A stretch of 64,000 nt of DNA, taken from contig NZ_VTPX01000009.1 of the NCBI RefSeq assembly GCF_008298015.1, positions 62,001 through 126,000 of the forward strand. The letters run 5' to 3'. Shown piece after piece: positions 15,036 through 25,704 of this stretch. The notes below the pieces were generated by a model that was given only the letters and a program-made list of their open reading frames with translations, made no database searches and was not told the origin of the DNA. Source of the DNA: Salinicola corii. GTDB lineage: Bacteria > Pseudomonadota > Gammaproteobacteria > Pseudomonadales > Halomonadaceae. Numbering within the stretch: the stretch's first letter is position 1; each line of letters begins with the position of its first letter. The translations under genes and the position numbers were made by a program.

Positions 15036-16981
15036 TTCCCCTGGCGCTCGGCCTGGGAGAGCATGGCGACGCCTTGCGTATCGCCCTGTTTGGCCAAACT
15101 CTCGAAAATGACCCGGTAGGCCAGTACGGCCTGTACGTAGTCCCGGGTTTCCCGGAAAGGGATGCTCTCGACGAAGCGGTCGAATTCGCGCGGTGCGCTG
15201 GCCAGCCATCGATCCACGCGTTGAGGGCCGGCGTTGTAGGCCGCCGTCGCCGCGATCCGGTTGCCGCGATAGCGCTCCAGCATCGAGTGGATGTAGGTGC
15301 TGCCGAGACGGATGTTGGTCTGGGGCTCGAAAAGCTCCGAGGTGCTGGGGGCGCTGATGCCGAGATTGCGGGCGACGTGGTCGGCGGTACCTGGCATCAA
15401 CTGCATCAGTCCGCGCGCTCCCACGGGGGATGTCGCCTGCGGGTTGAAGGCACTCTCGCGCCTTGCGATGCCCATCAGCAGATAGGGGTCAACCTGGTTG
15501 ACCTCGCCCCACTTGATGAACGAGTCGCGATAGGCCGCCGGAAAGCGCCAGGGCAAGGCGTCCCACTGCTTCGCTGCAATGGTGGTCTGTATCGCCATGC
15601 CAAACCAGCCCTGGCGAATCGCGTAGTCGGCCAGCGCCTTGGCCTGGTCCGGCGTGTCGCGAGTGGCGGCGGTATACCACTCGCTGCGAGCCAGGCCCTC
15701 TTCACCGATACGCATCAGTGCCTCGGTGCGCTTCACTACCGGCAGCATGCCCGTCAGTTCCTGCTGCAACGTCGAGACTTGGGTGTTGGCCATCTGTAGT
15801 TGATAGGGTTGCCCCAAACGGTCGGCGGCGGCAAAGCCGAAAAAGCTGCGATCCTGTGCGGCCAACTGGTAGGCCTGACGCGCCTGGGCCTCTTCTCCCA
15901 TTTCTTCGCTGGCGCGTCCGAGCCAGTATTGCCAATGAGCCTCCGCACGCACGTCCGGCGGGAGCGCTTCGCTCCAGCGCGCGACATTGGACCAATTGCC
16001 CTCGGTGACCGCATTGCGAATGCGTAGCTCGATCAGGTCGGCGTCCGCGAGACGCGGCAGCGTCGTGTCGACCCAGCCCTGATTGTTGTCGACGTCGCGA
16101 ACCATGGAATAGAACGCCAGATCGTGTTCGATCCGGTGACGTCGCTCCTCGCTGAGCGAGACGTGGGGGGCGATCTTGCGCCAGGCCTCCAGCGATGCTT
16201 CGGTATCGGCGCGAGTCAGTCCATGCATGGCGGCGGCAATCAGTGCACCACTGGCCTCGCCGTCGGGCCCCAGGTCTAGCGGAACCTGGGTGACCCCGGC
16301 GTAATTGCCGCGGACGCTATCGAAGCTGTCGATGGCGCGCTGCCAGGAGTCGTCGAGGCCGCGCTCGAGATAGGTGACCAGCCCGGCCTGACCGTTCTCC
16401 CACGCCAGCATCATGCGTTCCCAGGTGTCCTCGTCGGTCAGCACGCCGCGTTGCTGAAGCGTCGAGAACAGGGTGTCGCAGGCTTCGGGTTGGGAGGCAC
16501 CAACGTGCCACAGCTTCTCTCCGCCCGCCGCGGCCTGGGCCGGATCGCGGTCGAGAAGCGCGGTGTAGTAGTAGCACTGCCGGATGGTGGCGGAGGGTTC
16601 GCCATCGCTGATGGCCAGCAGGTCGTCGAAGCGTCCCAACTGGCCGAAGCGGGTCTGGGCGGCGCCGCGCATCCAGTCCGCAAGCGGGGAGTCGCCATGG
16701 CGAACGATGAAGTCGTTGACCTCCGCCGCCGACGCGCTGGAGAGCCGGGCGCGAAGCCTGTGGTACTCCACGTAACCGGCCAGCACATGGTCCTGTATGG
16801 CGGCCTGATCGATATCGTCCCAGCGACGATCGCGGGCAGCGTCCAGCGCCTGCTTCATGGCTCGGTCGTCATCGGTGCTGACGTCGGGCGACGTCACGAC
16901 GGCTTGGGCACCGGTGCTCAAGCCCATGGCGCCGGCCAGGCACCAGCTCAACCAACGTCTGCGAATGGGCAATGCGGGCAT
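15005..16981 (-). CDS. slt: Soluble lytic murein transglycosylase Slt70-type
   Basis: 658 residues. Cleaves the MurNAc-GlcNAc bond of peptidoglycan in the periplasm, forming 1,6-anhydro ends. A signal peptide (WCLAGAMGLSTGAQA) precedes about 450 residues of helical U/L superhelix. The catalytic domain follows: GIARRESAFNPQATSPVGA with catalytic E509, then GLMQLMPGTADHVARNLG and the AYNAGPQRVDRWL motif. Length is close to E. coli Slt (645). ATG 16981 is chosen because it begins the signal peptide. It is read toward the small ORF and stands alone. Confidence 0.95.
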   Translation of the reverse strand: MPALPIRRRWLSWCLAGAMGLSTGAQAVVTSPDVSTDDDRAMKQALDAARDRRWDDIDQAAIQDHVLAGYVEYHRLRARLSSASAAEVNDFIVRHGDSPLADWMRGAAQTRFGQLGRFDDLLAISDGEPSATIRQCYYYTALLDRDPAQAAAGGEKLWHVGASQPEACDTLFSTLQQRGVLTDEDTWERMMLAWENGQAGLVTYLERGLDDSWQRAIDSFDSVRGNYAGVTQVPLDLGPDGEASGALIAAAMHGLTRADTEASLEAWRKIAPHVSLSEERRHRIEHDLAFYSMVRDVDNNQGWVDTTLPRLADADLIELRIRNAVTEGNWSNVARWSEALPPDVRAEAHWQYWLGRASEEMGEEAQARQAYQLAAQDRSFFGFAAADRLGQPYQLQMANTQVSTLQQELTGMLPVVKRTEALMRIGEEGLARSEWYTAATRDTPDQAKALADYAIRQGWFGMAIQTTIAAKQWDALPWRFPAAYRDSFIKWGEVNQVDPYLLMGIARRESAFNPQATSPVGARGLMQLMPGTADHVARNLGISAPSTSELFEPQTNIRLGSTYIHSMLERYRGNRIAATAAYNAGPQRVDRWLASAPREFDRFVESIPFRETRDYVQAVLAYRVIFESLAKQGDTQGVAMLSQAERQGNYDPTLIARN

Positions 16982-17280
16982 TGGGTCTCTCTCTTTTTCA
17001 AAGCGCTCGTCGCCGAACGCTGCTGGTCTGATCGGGCTGCGGTCGACGACGTCTCTCCTGCGAGGCCGTACCGGCGGCGCCGGTGGAAGACGTGGCGCCG
17101 CGGCCGGGCCGTCCGCCAGGAGCTGGTCGACTCATGGCGCCCATCGTCGCCGATGGGGGGCGACTTGGGTAGCCCCGTTTCACAACGCCAACGTTGAATC
17201 CTGGTCGAATCGTGACCATCTACAGGGACAGGTGACGGCGCTTGCGCCATCTCCCCCAATCCATCACTAGAGGTTCGACC
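16982..17280. other. 299-base intergenic region between slt and the DUF1232 gene
   Basis: Shared upstream region of two divergent genes, very GC-rich in its middle (about 17040-17130). Minus-strand frames here give arginine/proline/glycine-rich low-complexity peptides without ribosome-binding sites; I do not call them. Confidence 0.5.
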
Positions 17281-17616
17281 ATGAATCCCTGGCGTTTCGT
17301 GACCCAGCTCTCTCGTCTCAAGCAACGTGGCGGCGCCTTGGCCCGGATCGGACGAGCGTTTCGCGTCTTCGGGCCCATGAGCATGGACGTCTTTCGTGGA
17401 CGCTACCGTCCCGTCCCGTGGGCGGCCTTCGGGTGGATGGCGCTGGCGCTGGTCTATCTGGTGTCCCCGCTGGACCTGATCCCCGACTTCCTGATGATCG
17501 TCGGGCTCGTCGATGACGTCTTCATCGTCGGATGGTTGCTGACGCGAGTCGACCGGGCGATGGGAGATTATCGACGCTGGAAGGGCATCGATGACGAGGA
17601 AGTCGTCGTAGACTGA
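17281..17616 (+). CDS. DUF1232 (YkvA-type) membrane protein
   Basis: 111 residues from ATG 17281, with AGAGGTTC upstream. The DUF1232 signature is clear: VPWAAFGWMALALVYLVSPLDLIPDFLMIVGLVDDV spread over residues about 45-82, in which the (S)P.DLIPD turn joins a membrane helix to an amphipathic one. No function is known for the family. It lies 106 bases upstream of htpG, but htpG has its own heat-shock promoter. Confidence 0.85.
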   Translation: MNPWRFVTQLSRLKQRGGALARIGRAFRVFGPMSMDVFRGRYRPVPWAAFGWMALALVYLVSPLDLIPDFLMIVGLVDDVFIVGWLLTRVDRAMGDYRRWKGIDDEEVVVD

Positions 17617-17637
17617 ACGCGCTTCCCGGAAGCTTGG

Positions 17638-17665
17638 CTTGAAATGGGGCTGGCCAGCCCCATAT
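17638..17665 (+). promoter_or_regulatory. Sigma-32 heat-shock promoter of htpG
   Basis: CTTGAAA (17638-17644), 13-base spacer, CCCCATAT (17658-17665). This matches the RpoH consensus CTTGAAA, N11-16, CCCCATNT completely. It is 57 bases upstream of the htpG ATG. The spacer and both flanks form a perfect 20-bp palindrome (17644-17663). Confidence 0.92.
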
Positions 17666-17722
17666 CGCTGAGCACCCCAATTTCGTTCGTCTTTATTTCG
17701 TAACAGCGTCAAGAGGCCATCA

Positions 17723-19621
17723 ATGACCACCGCGACTCAAGAAGAAACACTAGGCTTTCAGACCGAGGTCAAGCAGCTTCTCCATTTGATGATCCACTCC
17801 TTGTACTCCAACCGGGAGATTTTCCTGCGTGAGCTGATTTCCAACTCGGCGGATGCCTGCGACAAGCTGCGCTACGAGGCGCTGGAGAACGACGGTCTCT
17901 ACGCCGGCGACGCCGAACTGCGCATCGAGATCGAGCACGACGCCGGGGCAGGCACAGTTACCGTGCGCGATACCGGCATCGGCATGAACCGCGACGAGGT
18001 GATCCAGAACCTGGGTACGATCGCCAAGAGCGGCACCGCGGACTTCCTCAAGCAGCTCTCCGGTGAAAAGCAGAAAGACGCCAAGTTGATCGGCCAGTTC
18101 GGTGTGGGCTTCTACTCCGGGTTCATTGTCGCCGACGAGATGGTCGTGCGCACGCGTCGTGCCGACAGCGATCAGGGTGTCGAGTGGCGCTCGAAAGGCG
18201 AGGGCGAGTTCACCATTGCCGACATCGACTACCCCCAGCGCGGTACCGAGATCGTGCTTCATCTGAAGGATGACGCCAAGGAGTTCGCCGACGACTTCCG
18301 GCTCAAGAATCTGGTTCGCAAATACTCGGATCACATCGATGTGCCGGTGCGGATGCCCAAGGTCGAAAAGGCCCGCGACGAAGAGGGCAACGAGATCGAA
18401 GGCAGCGAGACCGTCAGTTGGGAGACCGTCAACGAGGCGACCGCGCTGTGGGTGCGCCCCAAGGCCGAGATCGGCGACGACGAGTACAAGGCGTTCTACA
18501 AGCATATCGCTCACGACTTCAGCGACCCGCTGATCTGGAGCCACAACAAGGTCGAAGGCAAGCTCGAGTACACCAGCCTGCTTTACGTACCGGAGCGTGC
18601 CCCGTTCGATCTCTATCAGCGTGACGGCGTGCGCGGGCTCAAGCTTTACGTCCAGCGCGTGTTCATCATGGACGATGCCGAGGCCTTCCTGCCGCTCTAT
18701 CTGCGCTTCGTCAAGGGCGTGCTGGATTCCCGCGATCTGCCGTTGAACGTTTCTCGCGAGTTACTGCAGAAATCGCCGCAGGTCGACTCGATGAAGTCGG
18801 CGTTGACCAAGCGTGCGTTGGACATGCTCAAGAAGCTGTCGAAGGACAAGGAGGCCTATCAGACCTTCTGGAACACCTTCGGCGATGTGCTGAAGGAAGG
18901 TCCGGCGGAGGATTACGCCAACCGCGACAAGATCTCGGGGCTGCTGCGTTTCTCGACCACGCATACCGACAGCGCGACGCAGGACCAGTCGCTGGTGGAT
19001 TACGTCGAGCGTATGAAGGAGGGCCAGAAGAAGATCTATTACATCGTGGCGGATGGCTTCAACGCGGCCAGCCACAGCCCGCACCTGGAGATCTTCCGCA
19101 AGAAGGGTATCGAGGTCCTGCTGCTGCATGATCGTATCGACGAGTGGCTGATGAGCCATCTGACCGAGTTCGACGGAAAGTCGTTTGCCGATGTCGCCAA
19201 GGGCGACCTGGAACTCGACGACATGGCCGATGAAGCCGAGAAGCAGGCTCAGGAAGAGACGGCCAAGTCGAAGGAAGAGTTGGTCAAGCGAGTGAAGGAG
19301 GTGCTGGGAGACAACGTTCAGGAGGTGCGAGTCACTCATCGTCTGACGGATTCGCCAGCCTGCGTGGTCCTTCCGGAGCACGAGATGGGCTTCCAGATGC
19401 GCCGCATGATGGAGGCCGCCGGTCAGCCGTTGCCGGAGGTGAAACCGATTCTCGAGCTCAACCCGGAACACGGCCTCGTGTCACGTCTCGAAAGCACCGA
19501 GGGGAGCAATTTCGACGATCTGGCGCATATCCTGCTGGATCAGGCGGTCATCGCCGAGGGTGGACACCTCGACGATCCGGCGGCCTACGTCAAGCGCCTC
19601 AACCTGCTGCTAAGTGCCTGA
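17723..19621 (+). CDS. htpG: Molecular chaperone HtpG (Hsp90)
   Basis: 632 residues, the usual size (E. coli 624). ATP-dependent dimeric chaperone in the cytoplasm. N-terminal GHKL ATPase motifs are all present: [28 protein letters not shown] and [11 protein letters not shown]. The middle domain carries the catalytic arginine loop LNVSRELLQ, and the C-terminal domain has the dimerisation helices. Regulation by heat is supported by the perfect sigma-32 site upstream. A strong terminator follows. Confidence 0.98.
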   Translation: MTTATQEETLGFQTEVKQLLHLMIHSLYSNREIFLRELISNSADACDKLRYEALENDGLYAGDAELRIEIEHDAGAGTVTVRDTGIGMNRDEVIQNLGTIAKSGTADFLKQLSGEKQKDAKLIGQFGVGFYSGFIVADEMVVRTRRADSDQGVEWRSKGEGEFTIADIDYPQRGTEIVLHLKDDAKEFADDFRLKNLVRKYSDHIDVPVRMPKVEKARDEEGNEIEGSETVSWETVNEATALWVRPKAEIGDDEYKAFYKHIAHDFSDPLIWSHNKVEGKLEYTSLLYVPERAPFDLYQRDGVRGLKLYVQRVFIMDDAEAFLPLYLRFVKGVLDSRDLPLNVSRELLQKSPQVDSMKSALTKRALDMLKKLSKDKEAYQTFWNTFGDVLKEGPAEDYANRDKISGLLRFSTTHTDSATQDQSLVDYVERMKEGQKKIYYIVADGFNAASHSPHLEIFRKKGIEVLLLHDRIDEWLMSHLTEFDGKSFADVAKGDLELDDMADEAEKQAQEETAKSKEELVKRVKEVLGDNVQEVRVTHRLTDSPACVVLPEHEMGFQMRRMMEAAGQPLPEVKPILELNPEHGLVSRLESTEGSNFDDLAHILLDQAVIAEGGHLDDPAAYVKRLNLLLSA

Positions 19622-19652
19622 TCGACATGACCTGATTGGCCCTTGCCAGTAT

Positions 19653-19688
19653 GACGGCCGGCTTGCAAAGCCGGCCGTCGTTCGTTTT
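19653..19688 (+). terminator. Terminator downstream of htpG
   Basis: GACGGCCGGCTT (19653-19664), loop GCA, AAGCCGGCCGTC (19668-19679), then GTTCGTTTT. A perfect 12-bp stem starting 31 bases after the stop. Confidence 0.88.
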
Positions 19689-19773
19689 GAAACAGCGTTT
19701 TTGCACGTTCTTTCCACAACCTTGAGGCTAATTGCTGTTAACCTGCCGTCTTCTTTCAAATGGGGGAGCGAGT

Positions 19774-20652
19774 ATGTCGCGATCCTTTCCATCGTTTTCC
19801 AGCCGCCGTCAGTGTCGCCAACGCGCCCGACCCGATCGCCTGCGGCGAGCCATGGCCGCGATTACCGGCGGCATCCTGATGCTGGGTGTCGCGATATTTC
19901 CGATAGCATCTTCAGCCGAGTCGCTATCCGAAACCGTAACGACCCTCGATGCCCGTATTCAGCCACCGGCGCTGGATCCCGTCAACGAGCTGCCCAATCT
20001 GAATGAGATCAAGGCGGGGCCCGAGCGCAAGGCGGCCTTTTTGAGCATGCTGGTGCCTCTGGTGCAGGCCGAGAACGCCCGCATTCAAAGCGATCGCAAC
20101 TGGCTGGTGGGGGTGCGCTCCCGGATCAACCCGATGAGGCCGGACGAAAAGCGACGCCTGGCTCGGCTGTGCGACGACTACGGCGTCACTTGCGCGCCGG
20201 GAGAGATCAGTCAGGTGCTGTTGTCGCGGGTCAATACCGTGCCGCTGGAGATGGTGGTGATCCAGGCTGTCGAGGAGTCCGGCTGGGGGACCTCCAGGCT
20301 GGCTCGTGAAAGCAACAATCTGTTCGGCATGCGCTGTTTCAGCAAGGGGTGCGGTATCGCGCAACGCGGCACCTCACGACGTTTTCAGATATTCGATAGC
20401 GTCCGCGATGGTGTCGGTGCCTATCTGCATAACCTGAATACCCATCGAGCCTACGCCCAACTGCGCGACCAGCGCGCCGCGCTTGCCGCCAGGGGCAAGT
20501 CCATCTCCGCGGAGAAGTTGATCGGCACGTTGCACAACTACTCGACATCATCCAACTACCAGCAGCAGCTGTTGTCGCTATTGCGCACCAACGGTGAGCT
20601 GATCCGGGACCATGGCATCGACGATCCGTTCGCGTCAGGCAGCCCGGCCTGA
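19774..20652 (+). CDS. Bax-like glucosaminidase-domain protein
   Basis: 292 residues. An N-terminal basic segment and a hydrophobic stretch (ITGGILMLGVAIFPIASSAES) serve as signal or anchor. The mannosyl-glycoprotein endo-beta-N-acetylglucosaminidase domain fills the second half: VIQAVEESGWGTSRLARESNNLFGM (catalytic-type E in the EESGWG motif, spread over residues 160-185), then YLHNLNTHRAYAQLR. It resembles E. coli Bax in length and order. It probably acts on peptidoglycan in the periplasm. ATG 19774 follows GGGGGAG. Confidence 0.87.
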   Translation: MSRSFPSFSSRRQCRQRARPDRLRRAMAAITGGILMLGVAIFPIASSAESLSETVTTLDARIQPPALDPVNELPNLNEIKAGPERKAAFLSMLVPLVQAENARIQSDRNWLVGVRSRINPMRPDEKRRLARLCDDYGVTCAPGEISQVLLSRVNTVPLEMVVIQAVEESGWGTSRLARESNNLFGMRCFSKGCGIAQRGTSRRFQIFDSVRDGVGAYLHNLNTHRAYAQLRDQRAALAARGKSISAEKLIGTLHNYSTSSNYQQQLLSLLRTNGELIRDHGIDDPFASGSPA

Positions 20653-20789
20653 TTCGTCAGGTCGAGTCTCTTGCCCGAACCGGTCCTCGCGAGCACTACC
20701 GGGCGAAATCGCCGGGTAGCGCTGGGTCGTGTGTGACCGGTCATTTGGGCTAGACTACAGCCACTTCCCGCCAACCCGAGGAGGCCGCC

Positions 20790-22250
20790 ATGGCCAGCGC
20801 GACATCCCTCGAGTCACTGACCTTCGATAATGTCTGGTCTCGCTTTCCCCAGGATTTCTTCAGCCGGGTGAGCCCGACTCCGTGGCGCGATACCCGGCTG
20901 CTCGACATCAGCCCAGCGGGCGCCGCGCGGCTGGGACTGGAGGTGGACGATATCGATCGGGATCGATTGACCGCATTGATAAGCGGCGAGCGCCTGCTGG
21001 ACGGCATGGAGCCGCTGGCCCAGAAGTACACCGGTCATCAGTTCGGAACCTACAACCCGGCGCTCGGTGACGGGCGCGGCCTGCTGCTGGGCGAGGCGAT
21101 GACTTCGCAGGGGCCGATCGACCTGCATCTCAAGGGCGCCGGCCAGACACCCTACTCGCGCTTCGGCGACGGCCGCGCGGTGCTGCGCTCCTCGATTCGC
21201 GAATATCTGGCCGGGGAGGCGATGACCGGGCTCAAGATCCCGACCACGCAGGCGTTGGCGGTTGCCATCAATGGCGAGAAGGTGATGCGGGAGCGTGTCG
21301 AACCTGGCGCGACCCTGCTGCGACTGGCCGAGAGTCACGTCCGCTTCGGTCACTTCGAATGGCTCTACCAGCAGCAGCGGGTAGAGGATCTCGAGCGGCT
21401 GATGCGGCATGTCATCGATCGCCATCGCCCGAACTTGGCCCATCAGGACGCCCCGTTGGAAGCCCTGTTCCAGGACGTGGTCACGCGGACGGCAGAACTG
21501 ATCGCCCGCTGGCAGGCGTACGGTTTCGTGCATGCGGTGATGAATACCGACAACATGTCGATCCTGGGACTGACGCTGGACTATGGTCCCTATGCGTTCA
21601 TGGATCGCTTCGAGTCCAACCTGACCCCCAACCACACCGATACCTCAGGCCGCTACGCCTTCGACCAGCAGCCTGGCGTGGCGCTATGGAACCTGACCGT
21701 GCTGGGGCAGTCGCTGACGCCGTTGATCGAGGTGGAGCGCTTGCGCGAGATTCTCGACAGCTACGAGCCGACGCTGCAGGCGGCCTACGCCATCCTGATG
21801 CGCGGACGGCTGGGCCTCGAGACCGAGCAGGAGGGCGATGGCGAGCTGATCGACGAGTGGTTGAGACTGCTGGAGAGTTCGCGGGCCGACTTTCATCGCA
21901 GCTTCCGCGCGTTGAGCGAGCGCGACGTCGTCGGTGGTCTGTCGCTGAGCGCCGAGATCGAGAGTCCGGAGCTCGACAGCTGGCTGGAGCGGTATCGCCG
22001 GCGTCTGGACCAGGAATCCCGTGGAGACACCGAGCGGCTGGCGGCCATGCGCCGGGTCAACCCGCTCTATATCTTGCGTACGCATCTGGCGCAGCAGGTG
22101 ATCGAGGCGGCGGAGGAGGGCGATACGCGTCCGCTGGCGACGTTCCGTGAGCTGCTGTCGGCCCCATCCGTTCGTCGACCCGGCATGGAAATCTGGAGCG
22201 AAGCGCCATCAGCTAGCGCACCGCCCGTGTGTCTCTCCTGTTCGTCATGA
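20790..22250 (+). CDS. selO: SelO/YdiU protein adenylyltransferase (pseudokinase-fold AMPylase)
   Basis: 486 residues. Transfers AMP from ATP to Ser/Thr/Tyr of target proteins, with a link to redox and sugar-phosphate metabolism. Visible family motifs: YTGHQFGTYNPALGDGRG, KGAGQTPYSRFGDGRAVL, GVALWNLTVLGQSL, and the active-site pair MNTDNMSILG and DYGPYAFMD. The last four residues are SCSS, the position where animal SelO carries selenocysteine and bacterial forms a cysteine. ATG 20790 is preceded by GAGGAGG. The gene is monocistronic, with a terminator. Confidence 0.95.
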   Translation: MASATSLESLTFDNVWSRFPQDFFSRVSPTPWRDTRLLDISPAGAARLGLEVDDIDRDRLTALISGERLLDGMEPLAQKYTGHQFGTYNPALGDGRGLLLGEAMTSQGPIDLHLKGAGQTPYSRFGDGRAVLRSSIREYLAGEAMTGLKIPTTQALAVAINGEKVMRERVEPGATLLRLAESHVRFGHFEWLYQQQRVEDLERLMRHVIDRHRPNLAHQDAPLEALFQDVVTRTAELIARWQAYGFVHAVMNTDNMSILGLTLDYGPYAFMDRFESNLTPNHTDTSGRYAFDQQPGVALWNLTVLGQSLTPLIEVERLREILDSYEPTLQAAYAILMRGRLGLETEQEGDGELIDEWLRLLESSRADFHRSFRALSERDVVGGLSLSAEIESPELDSWLERYRRRLDQESRGDTERLAAMRRVNPLYILRTHLAQQVIEAAEEGDTRPLATFRELLSAPSVRRPGMEIWSEAPSASAPPVCLSCSS

Positions 22251-22631
22251 TCGATTCTCGCGATGGCTGAATGCCGGTTCTCGAGCCGGCATTTTTGAGT
22301 GATAAGTCATTCATTATAAGTTCGATAATGGAAATCACGGGTTCGAATTTTAACATTGAAAACATAAGCTTGGTGCGTTTTTTAAACATAATGATTTGGT
22401 TATGCCTACCATAAATTATTGATCGGGTTGGTTTTTTCCTAATCACTTGATTCGCCTGATGGTTCTCCGGAAAACTGTACCCATCTACCGCAACGCTTGC
22501 GATAAGCGATGACGGGCACTTTATTGGCCATGTACTTCCGCGTATGGCCGGGAGTGGTGCGTGATCGCTATATGACTATCGATATATCACGAGGAGTGTC
22601 GCTGCATGGCTGACCATGGGGAGAACATCCG
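22251..22631. other. 381-base AT-rich intergenic region upstream of pntA
   Basis: From about 22295 to 22450 the sequence is strikingly AT-rich compared with everything around it and has few stop-free frames; a 77-codon minus ORF (22213-22446) is not supported. The part near 22560-22600 contains alternating TATAT tracts. The region must hold the pntAB promoter, but no clear hexamer pair stands out. Confidence 0.55.
22270..22296 (+). terminator. Terminator downstream of selO
   Basis: AATGCCGG (22270-22277), 7-base loop, CCGGCATT (22286-22293), followed by further Ts. It begins 20 bases after the selO stop. Confidence 0.85.
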
Positions 22632-24203
22632 ATGAAGATTGGGGCGCCCAAGGAGCTCGCCAGGGGGGAAGCGCGTGTTGCGCTGACGCCGGAGAGCGCG
22701 CAGCAGATCCAGAAACTCGGGCATGAGAGCCTGATCGAAAGCGGTGCCGGCGTGCTCGCCGGATTCAGCGACGACGCGTACCGTGACGTCGGCGTCAGCG
22801 TCGTCGAGGGCGCGGATGCGCTGTGGCGCGATGCCGAAGTCGTGATCAAGGTACGCGAGCCGGCGGCCGAGGAGGTCGAGCGGTTGCGGGAAGGACAGAC
22901 GCTGATCACGTTCTTCTGGCCGGCCCAGAACGAGGACAATCTCGAACGCTGTCGTGCCAAGGGGGCGACGGTGGTGGCCATGGACATGGTGCCGCGTATC
23001 TCGCGGGCCCAGAAGATGGATGCGCTTTCCAGTACCGCCAATATCGCCGGTTACCGCGCCGTGATCGAAGCCGGCAACCAGTTCGGGCGCTTCTTCACCG
23101 GGCAGGTGACGGCGGCCGGCAAGGTGCCGCCGGCCAAGGTGCTGATCGTCGGTGCTGGCGTCGCCGGGCTTGCCGCGATCGGTACCGCCACCAGCCTGGG
23201 GGCCGTGGTTCGCGCTTTCGACGTACGCCCGGAGGTCGCGGAGCAGATCGAGTCGATGGGTGCCGAGTTCCTGTTTCTCGACTTCGAAGACAGCCAGGAT
23301 GGCTCGGGAACCGGCGGCTACGCCGCGCCCTCCAGCCCCGAGTTCCGCGAGAAGCAGCTGGCGCTGTTCCGCGAGCAGGCGCCGGAGGTGGATATCGTCA
23401 TCACCACCGCGCTGATCCCCGGCCGACCAGCGCCCAAGCTGTGGCTGGAAGACATGGTCGCGGCGATGAAGCCCGGCTCGGTGATCGTCGACCTGGCCGC
23501 CGAGAAGGGCGGCAACTGCGATCTGACCGTGATGGATGAGCGCATCGTCACCGACAACGGCGTGATCGTGGTCGGCTACACCGATTTCCCCTCACGCATG
23601 GCGACCCAGGCATCGCTGCTCTATGCCACCAACATCCGCCACATGCTGACCGACCTGACGCCAGGGAAGGATGGCGTGATCGTTCATGACATGGACGACG
23701 ACGTCATCCGCGGCGCGACGGTGACCCATGCCGGTGAAGTCACCTTCCCGCCACCGCCGCCCAAGGTCAAGGCGATCGCGGCTGCCAAGCCCAAGGAGAA
23801 GGTCAAGGAGCCGACGCCCGAGGAGAAAAAGGCGGCGGAACACGCCGCCTTCCTGGCCCAGAGCAAGCGCCAGGTCGGCATCCTGGCCGCCGGTGGCGTG
23901 CTGATGTGGCTGCTGGGCATGGTCGCGCCCGCATCGTTCATGCAGCACTTCATCGTTTTCGTCCTGGCCTGCTTCGTCGGGTTCCAGGTGATCTGGAACG
24001 TCAGTCACTCTCTGCATACGCCGCTGATGGCGGTGACCAATGCCATCTCCGGCATCGTCATCCTGGGCGCGATCATGCAGATCGGCTCGGGCAGTGGGCT
24101 GGTGACGCTGCTGGCGGCCATCTCGGTGCTGATCGCGTCGATCAACATCGTCGGTGGCTTCCTGGTGACCCGTCGTATGCTCGCCATGTTCCAGAAATCC
24201 TGA
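22632..24203 (+). CDS. pntA: NAD(P) transhydrogenase subunit alpha
   Basis: 523 residues, the fused alpha subunit as in E. coli (510). Couples hydride transfer between NADH and NADP+ to proton flow across the inner membrane. Domain I (residues 1-380, NAD-binding) opens [20 protein letters not shown] and carries the Rossmann stretch [15 protein letters not shown] proline/lysine linker ([19 protein letters not shown]) leads to about four C-terminal membrane helices. It sits 18 bases from pntB with AGAGAAAGG before the pntB start, so the two form an operon. Confidence 0.97.
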   Translation: MKIGAPKELARGEARVALTPESAQQIQKLGHESLIESGAGVLAGFSDDAYRDVGVSVVEGADALWRDAEVVIKVREPAAEEVERLREGQTLITFFWPAQNEDNLERCRAKGATVVAMDMVPRISRAQKMDALSSTANIAGYRAVIEAGNQFGRFFTGQVTAAGKVPPAKVLIVGAGVAGLAAIGTATSLGAVVRAFDVRPEVAEQIESMGAEFLFLDFEDSQDGSGTGGYAAPSSPEFREKQLALFREQAPEVDIVITTALIPGRPAPKLWLEDMVAAMKPGSVIVDLAAEKGGNCDLTVMDERIVTDNGVIVVGYTDFPSRMATQASLLYATNIRHMLTDLTPGKDGVIVHDMDDDVIRGATVTHAGEVTFPPPPPKVKAIAAAKPKEKVKEPTPEEKKAAEHAAFLAQSKRQVGILAAGGVLMWLLGMVAPASFMQHFIVFVLACFVGFQVIWNVSHSLHTPLMAVTNAISGIVILGAIMQIGSGSGLVTLLAAISVLIASINIVGGFLVTRRMLAMFQKS

Positions 24204-24221
24204 TCCGCGGAGAGAAAGGCA

Positions 24222-25664
24222 ATGTTGCAACACGAGTTTGTTTCCGCCGCGGCGATCGCGGCGAGTATCCTGTTCATCCTCTCGCTGGGTGGGTTGAGCA
24301 ATCAGGAGAAGGCCAAGCGCGCGGTGTGGTATGGCATCGTCGGCATGGCGATCGCGGTGTTGTTCACCGCGGTGGGACCGCTGATCGGCGGCTATGGCTG
24401 GATGATCCCGATGATGCTGATCGGCGGCCTGGCCGGCGCGTGGCTGTCACGCAAGGTCGAGATGACCGAAATGCCGCAACTGGTGGCGGCGCTTCACAGC
24501 TTCGTCGGGCTGGCGGCGGTGTTCATCGGCTGGAACGCGGAGCTGGAACGGGCCCGGGTCATGGCGATCAAGGCGGCCGGTGTCTCCTTCGACGGTCTGT
24601 CGGCGTTCGCCTCGACATTGGCCCACAAGACGCCGGCGGAGCTGGCCTTTCTGCAGGGCGAGGTGGTGCTGGGCGTGTTCATCGGCGCGGTGACGTTCAC
24701 CGGCTCGGTGGTGGCGTTCGGCAAGCTGGCCGGCAGGATCGGCGGCAAGCCGCACAAGCTGCCCGGCGGACATCTGCTGAACGCCGGCGCGGTGGCGCTG
24801 TGCCTGCTGCTGGCCATCGCCTATTTCAACGGCGCCGGTTTCTGGACGCTGTTGCTGCTGGCGGCGCTGGCGTTCTTCATCGGCTGGCACCTGATCATGG
24901 GTATCGGTGGCGCCGACATGCCGGTGGTGGTGTCGATGCTCAACAGCTACTCGGGCTGGGCCGCCGCGGCGATCGGCTTCACGCTCTCGAACGATCTGTT
25001 GATCGTCACCGGCGCGCTGGTGGGGTCTTCCGGGGCGATTCTCTCCTACATCATGTGCAAGGCGATGAACCGCAACTTCGTCAGCGTGATTCTGGGCGGC
25101 TTCGGCGGGACGCAGGGGCCGGCCGCCGAGATTGAGGGCGAACAGGTCGCGATCGACGCCGCTGGCGTGGCGAGCGCGCTCAATGATGCCGACAGCGTGA
25201 TCATCGTCCCCGGTTACGGCATGGCCGTGGCCCAGGCCCAGAACGCGGTCAGCGATCTGGTGCGCAAGCTGCGCGCGGCGGGCAAGGAGGTGCGTTTCGG
25301 TATCCATCCCGTCGCCGGTCGCCTGCCGGGGCACATGAACGTGCTGCTGGCGGAAGCGCGGGTTCCCTACGATATCGTGCTGGAAATGGACGAGATCAAC
25401 GATGATTTCGCCACCACCGACGTGGTGATCGTCATCGGCTCCAACGACATCGTCAATCCGGCGGCGCAGGAGGACCCCGCGAGCCCCATCGCCGGCATGC
25501 CGGTATTGAAAGTGTGGGAATCGAAGCAGGTGTTCGTCTGCAAGCGCGGCCAGGGAACCGGCTACTCCGGTATCGAGAATCCGCTGTTCTTCAAGGACAA
25601 CACGCGGATGCTATACGGCGATGCCCGGGCCAGCATCGACTCGCTGGTGGGGATGATCGACTAG
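24222..25664 (+). CDS. pntB: NAD(P) transhydrogenase subunit beta
   Basis: 480 residues (E. coli 462). The N-terminal 280 residues are membrane domain II with eight or nine helices, including proton-path stretches such as [15 protein letters not shown] and [13 protein letters not shown]. Domain III binds NADP(H): [34 protein letters not shown] and [14 protein letters not shown]. Forms the alpha2-beta2 enzyme with PntA. Closed by the terminator at 25705. Confidence 0.97.
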   Translation: MLQHEFVSAAAIAASILFILSLGGLSNQEKAKRAVWYGIVGMAIAVLFTAVGPLIGGYGWMIPMMLIGGLAGAWLSRKVEMTEMPQLVAALHSFVGLAAVFIGWNAELERARVMAIKAAGVSFDGLSAFASTLAHKTPAELAFLQGEVVLGVFIGAVTFTGSVVAFGKLAGRIGGKPHKLPGGHLLNAGAVALCLLLAIAYFNGAGFWTLLLLAALAFFIGWHLIMGIGGADMPVVVSMLNSYSGWAAAAIGFTLSNDLLIVTGALVGSSGAILSYIMCKAMNRNFVSVILGGFGGTQGPAAEIEGEQVAIDAAGVASALNDADSVIIVPGYGMAVAQAQNAVSDLVRKLRAAGKEVRFGIHPVAGRLPGHMNVLLAEARVPYDIVLEMDEINDDFATTDVVIVIGSNDIVNPAAQEDPASPIAGMPVLKVWESKQVFVCKRGQGTGYSGIENPLFFKDNTRMLYGDARASIDSLVGMID

Positions 25665-25704
25665 CCACTGCCATGGACTGCTGAACCCGCTGCCTGCCAT
25701 GATC

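Noticed and set aside
16998-17219. 73-codon Arg/Pro-rich ORF upstream of slt
   Set aside because: Low-complexity product of a GC-rich spacer without ribosome-binding site.
22338-22350. GGGTTCGAATT, resembling a tRNA T-loop
   Set aside because: No acceptor, D or anticodon arms can be formed around it.
22213-22446. 77-codon minus-strand ORF in the AT-rich region upstream of pntA
   Set aside because: It begins in the AT-rich spacer, runs antisense into the end of selO and across its terminator, and has no family features.
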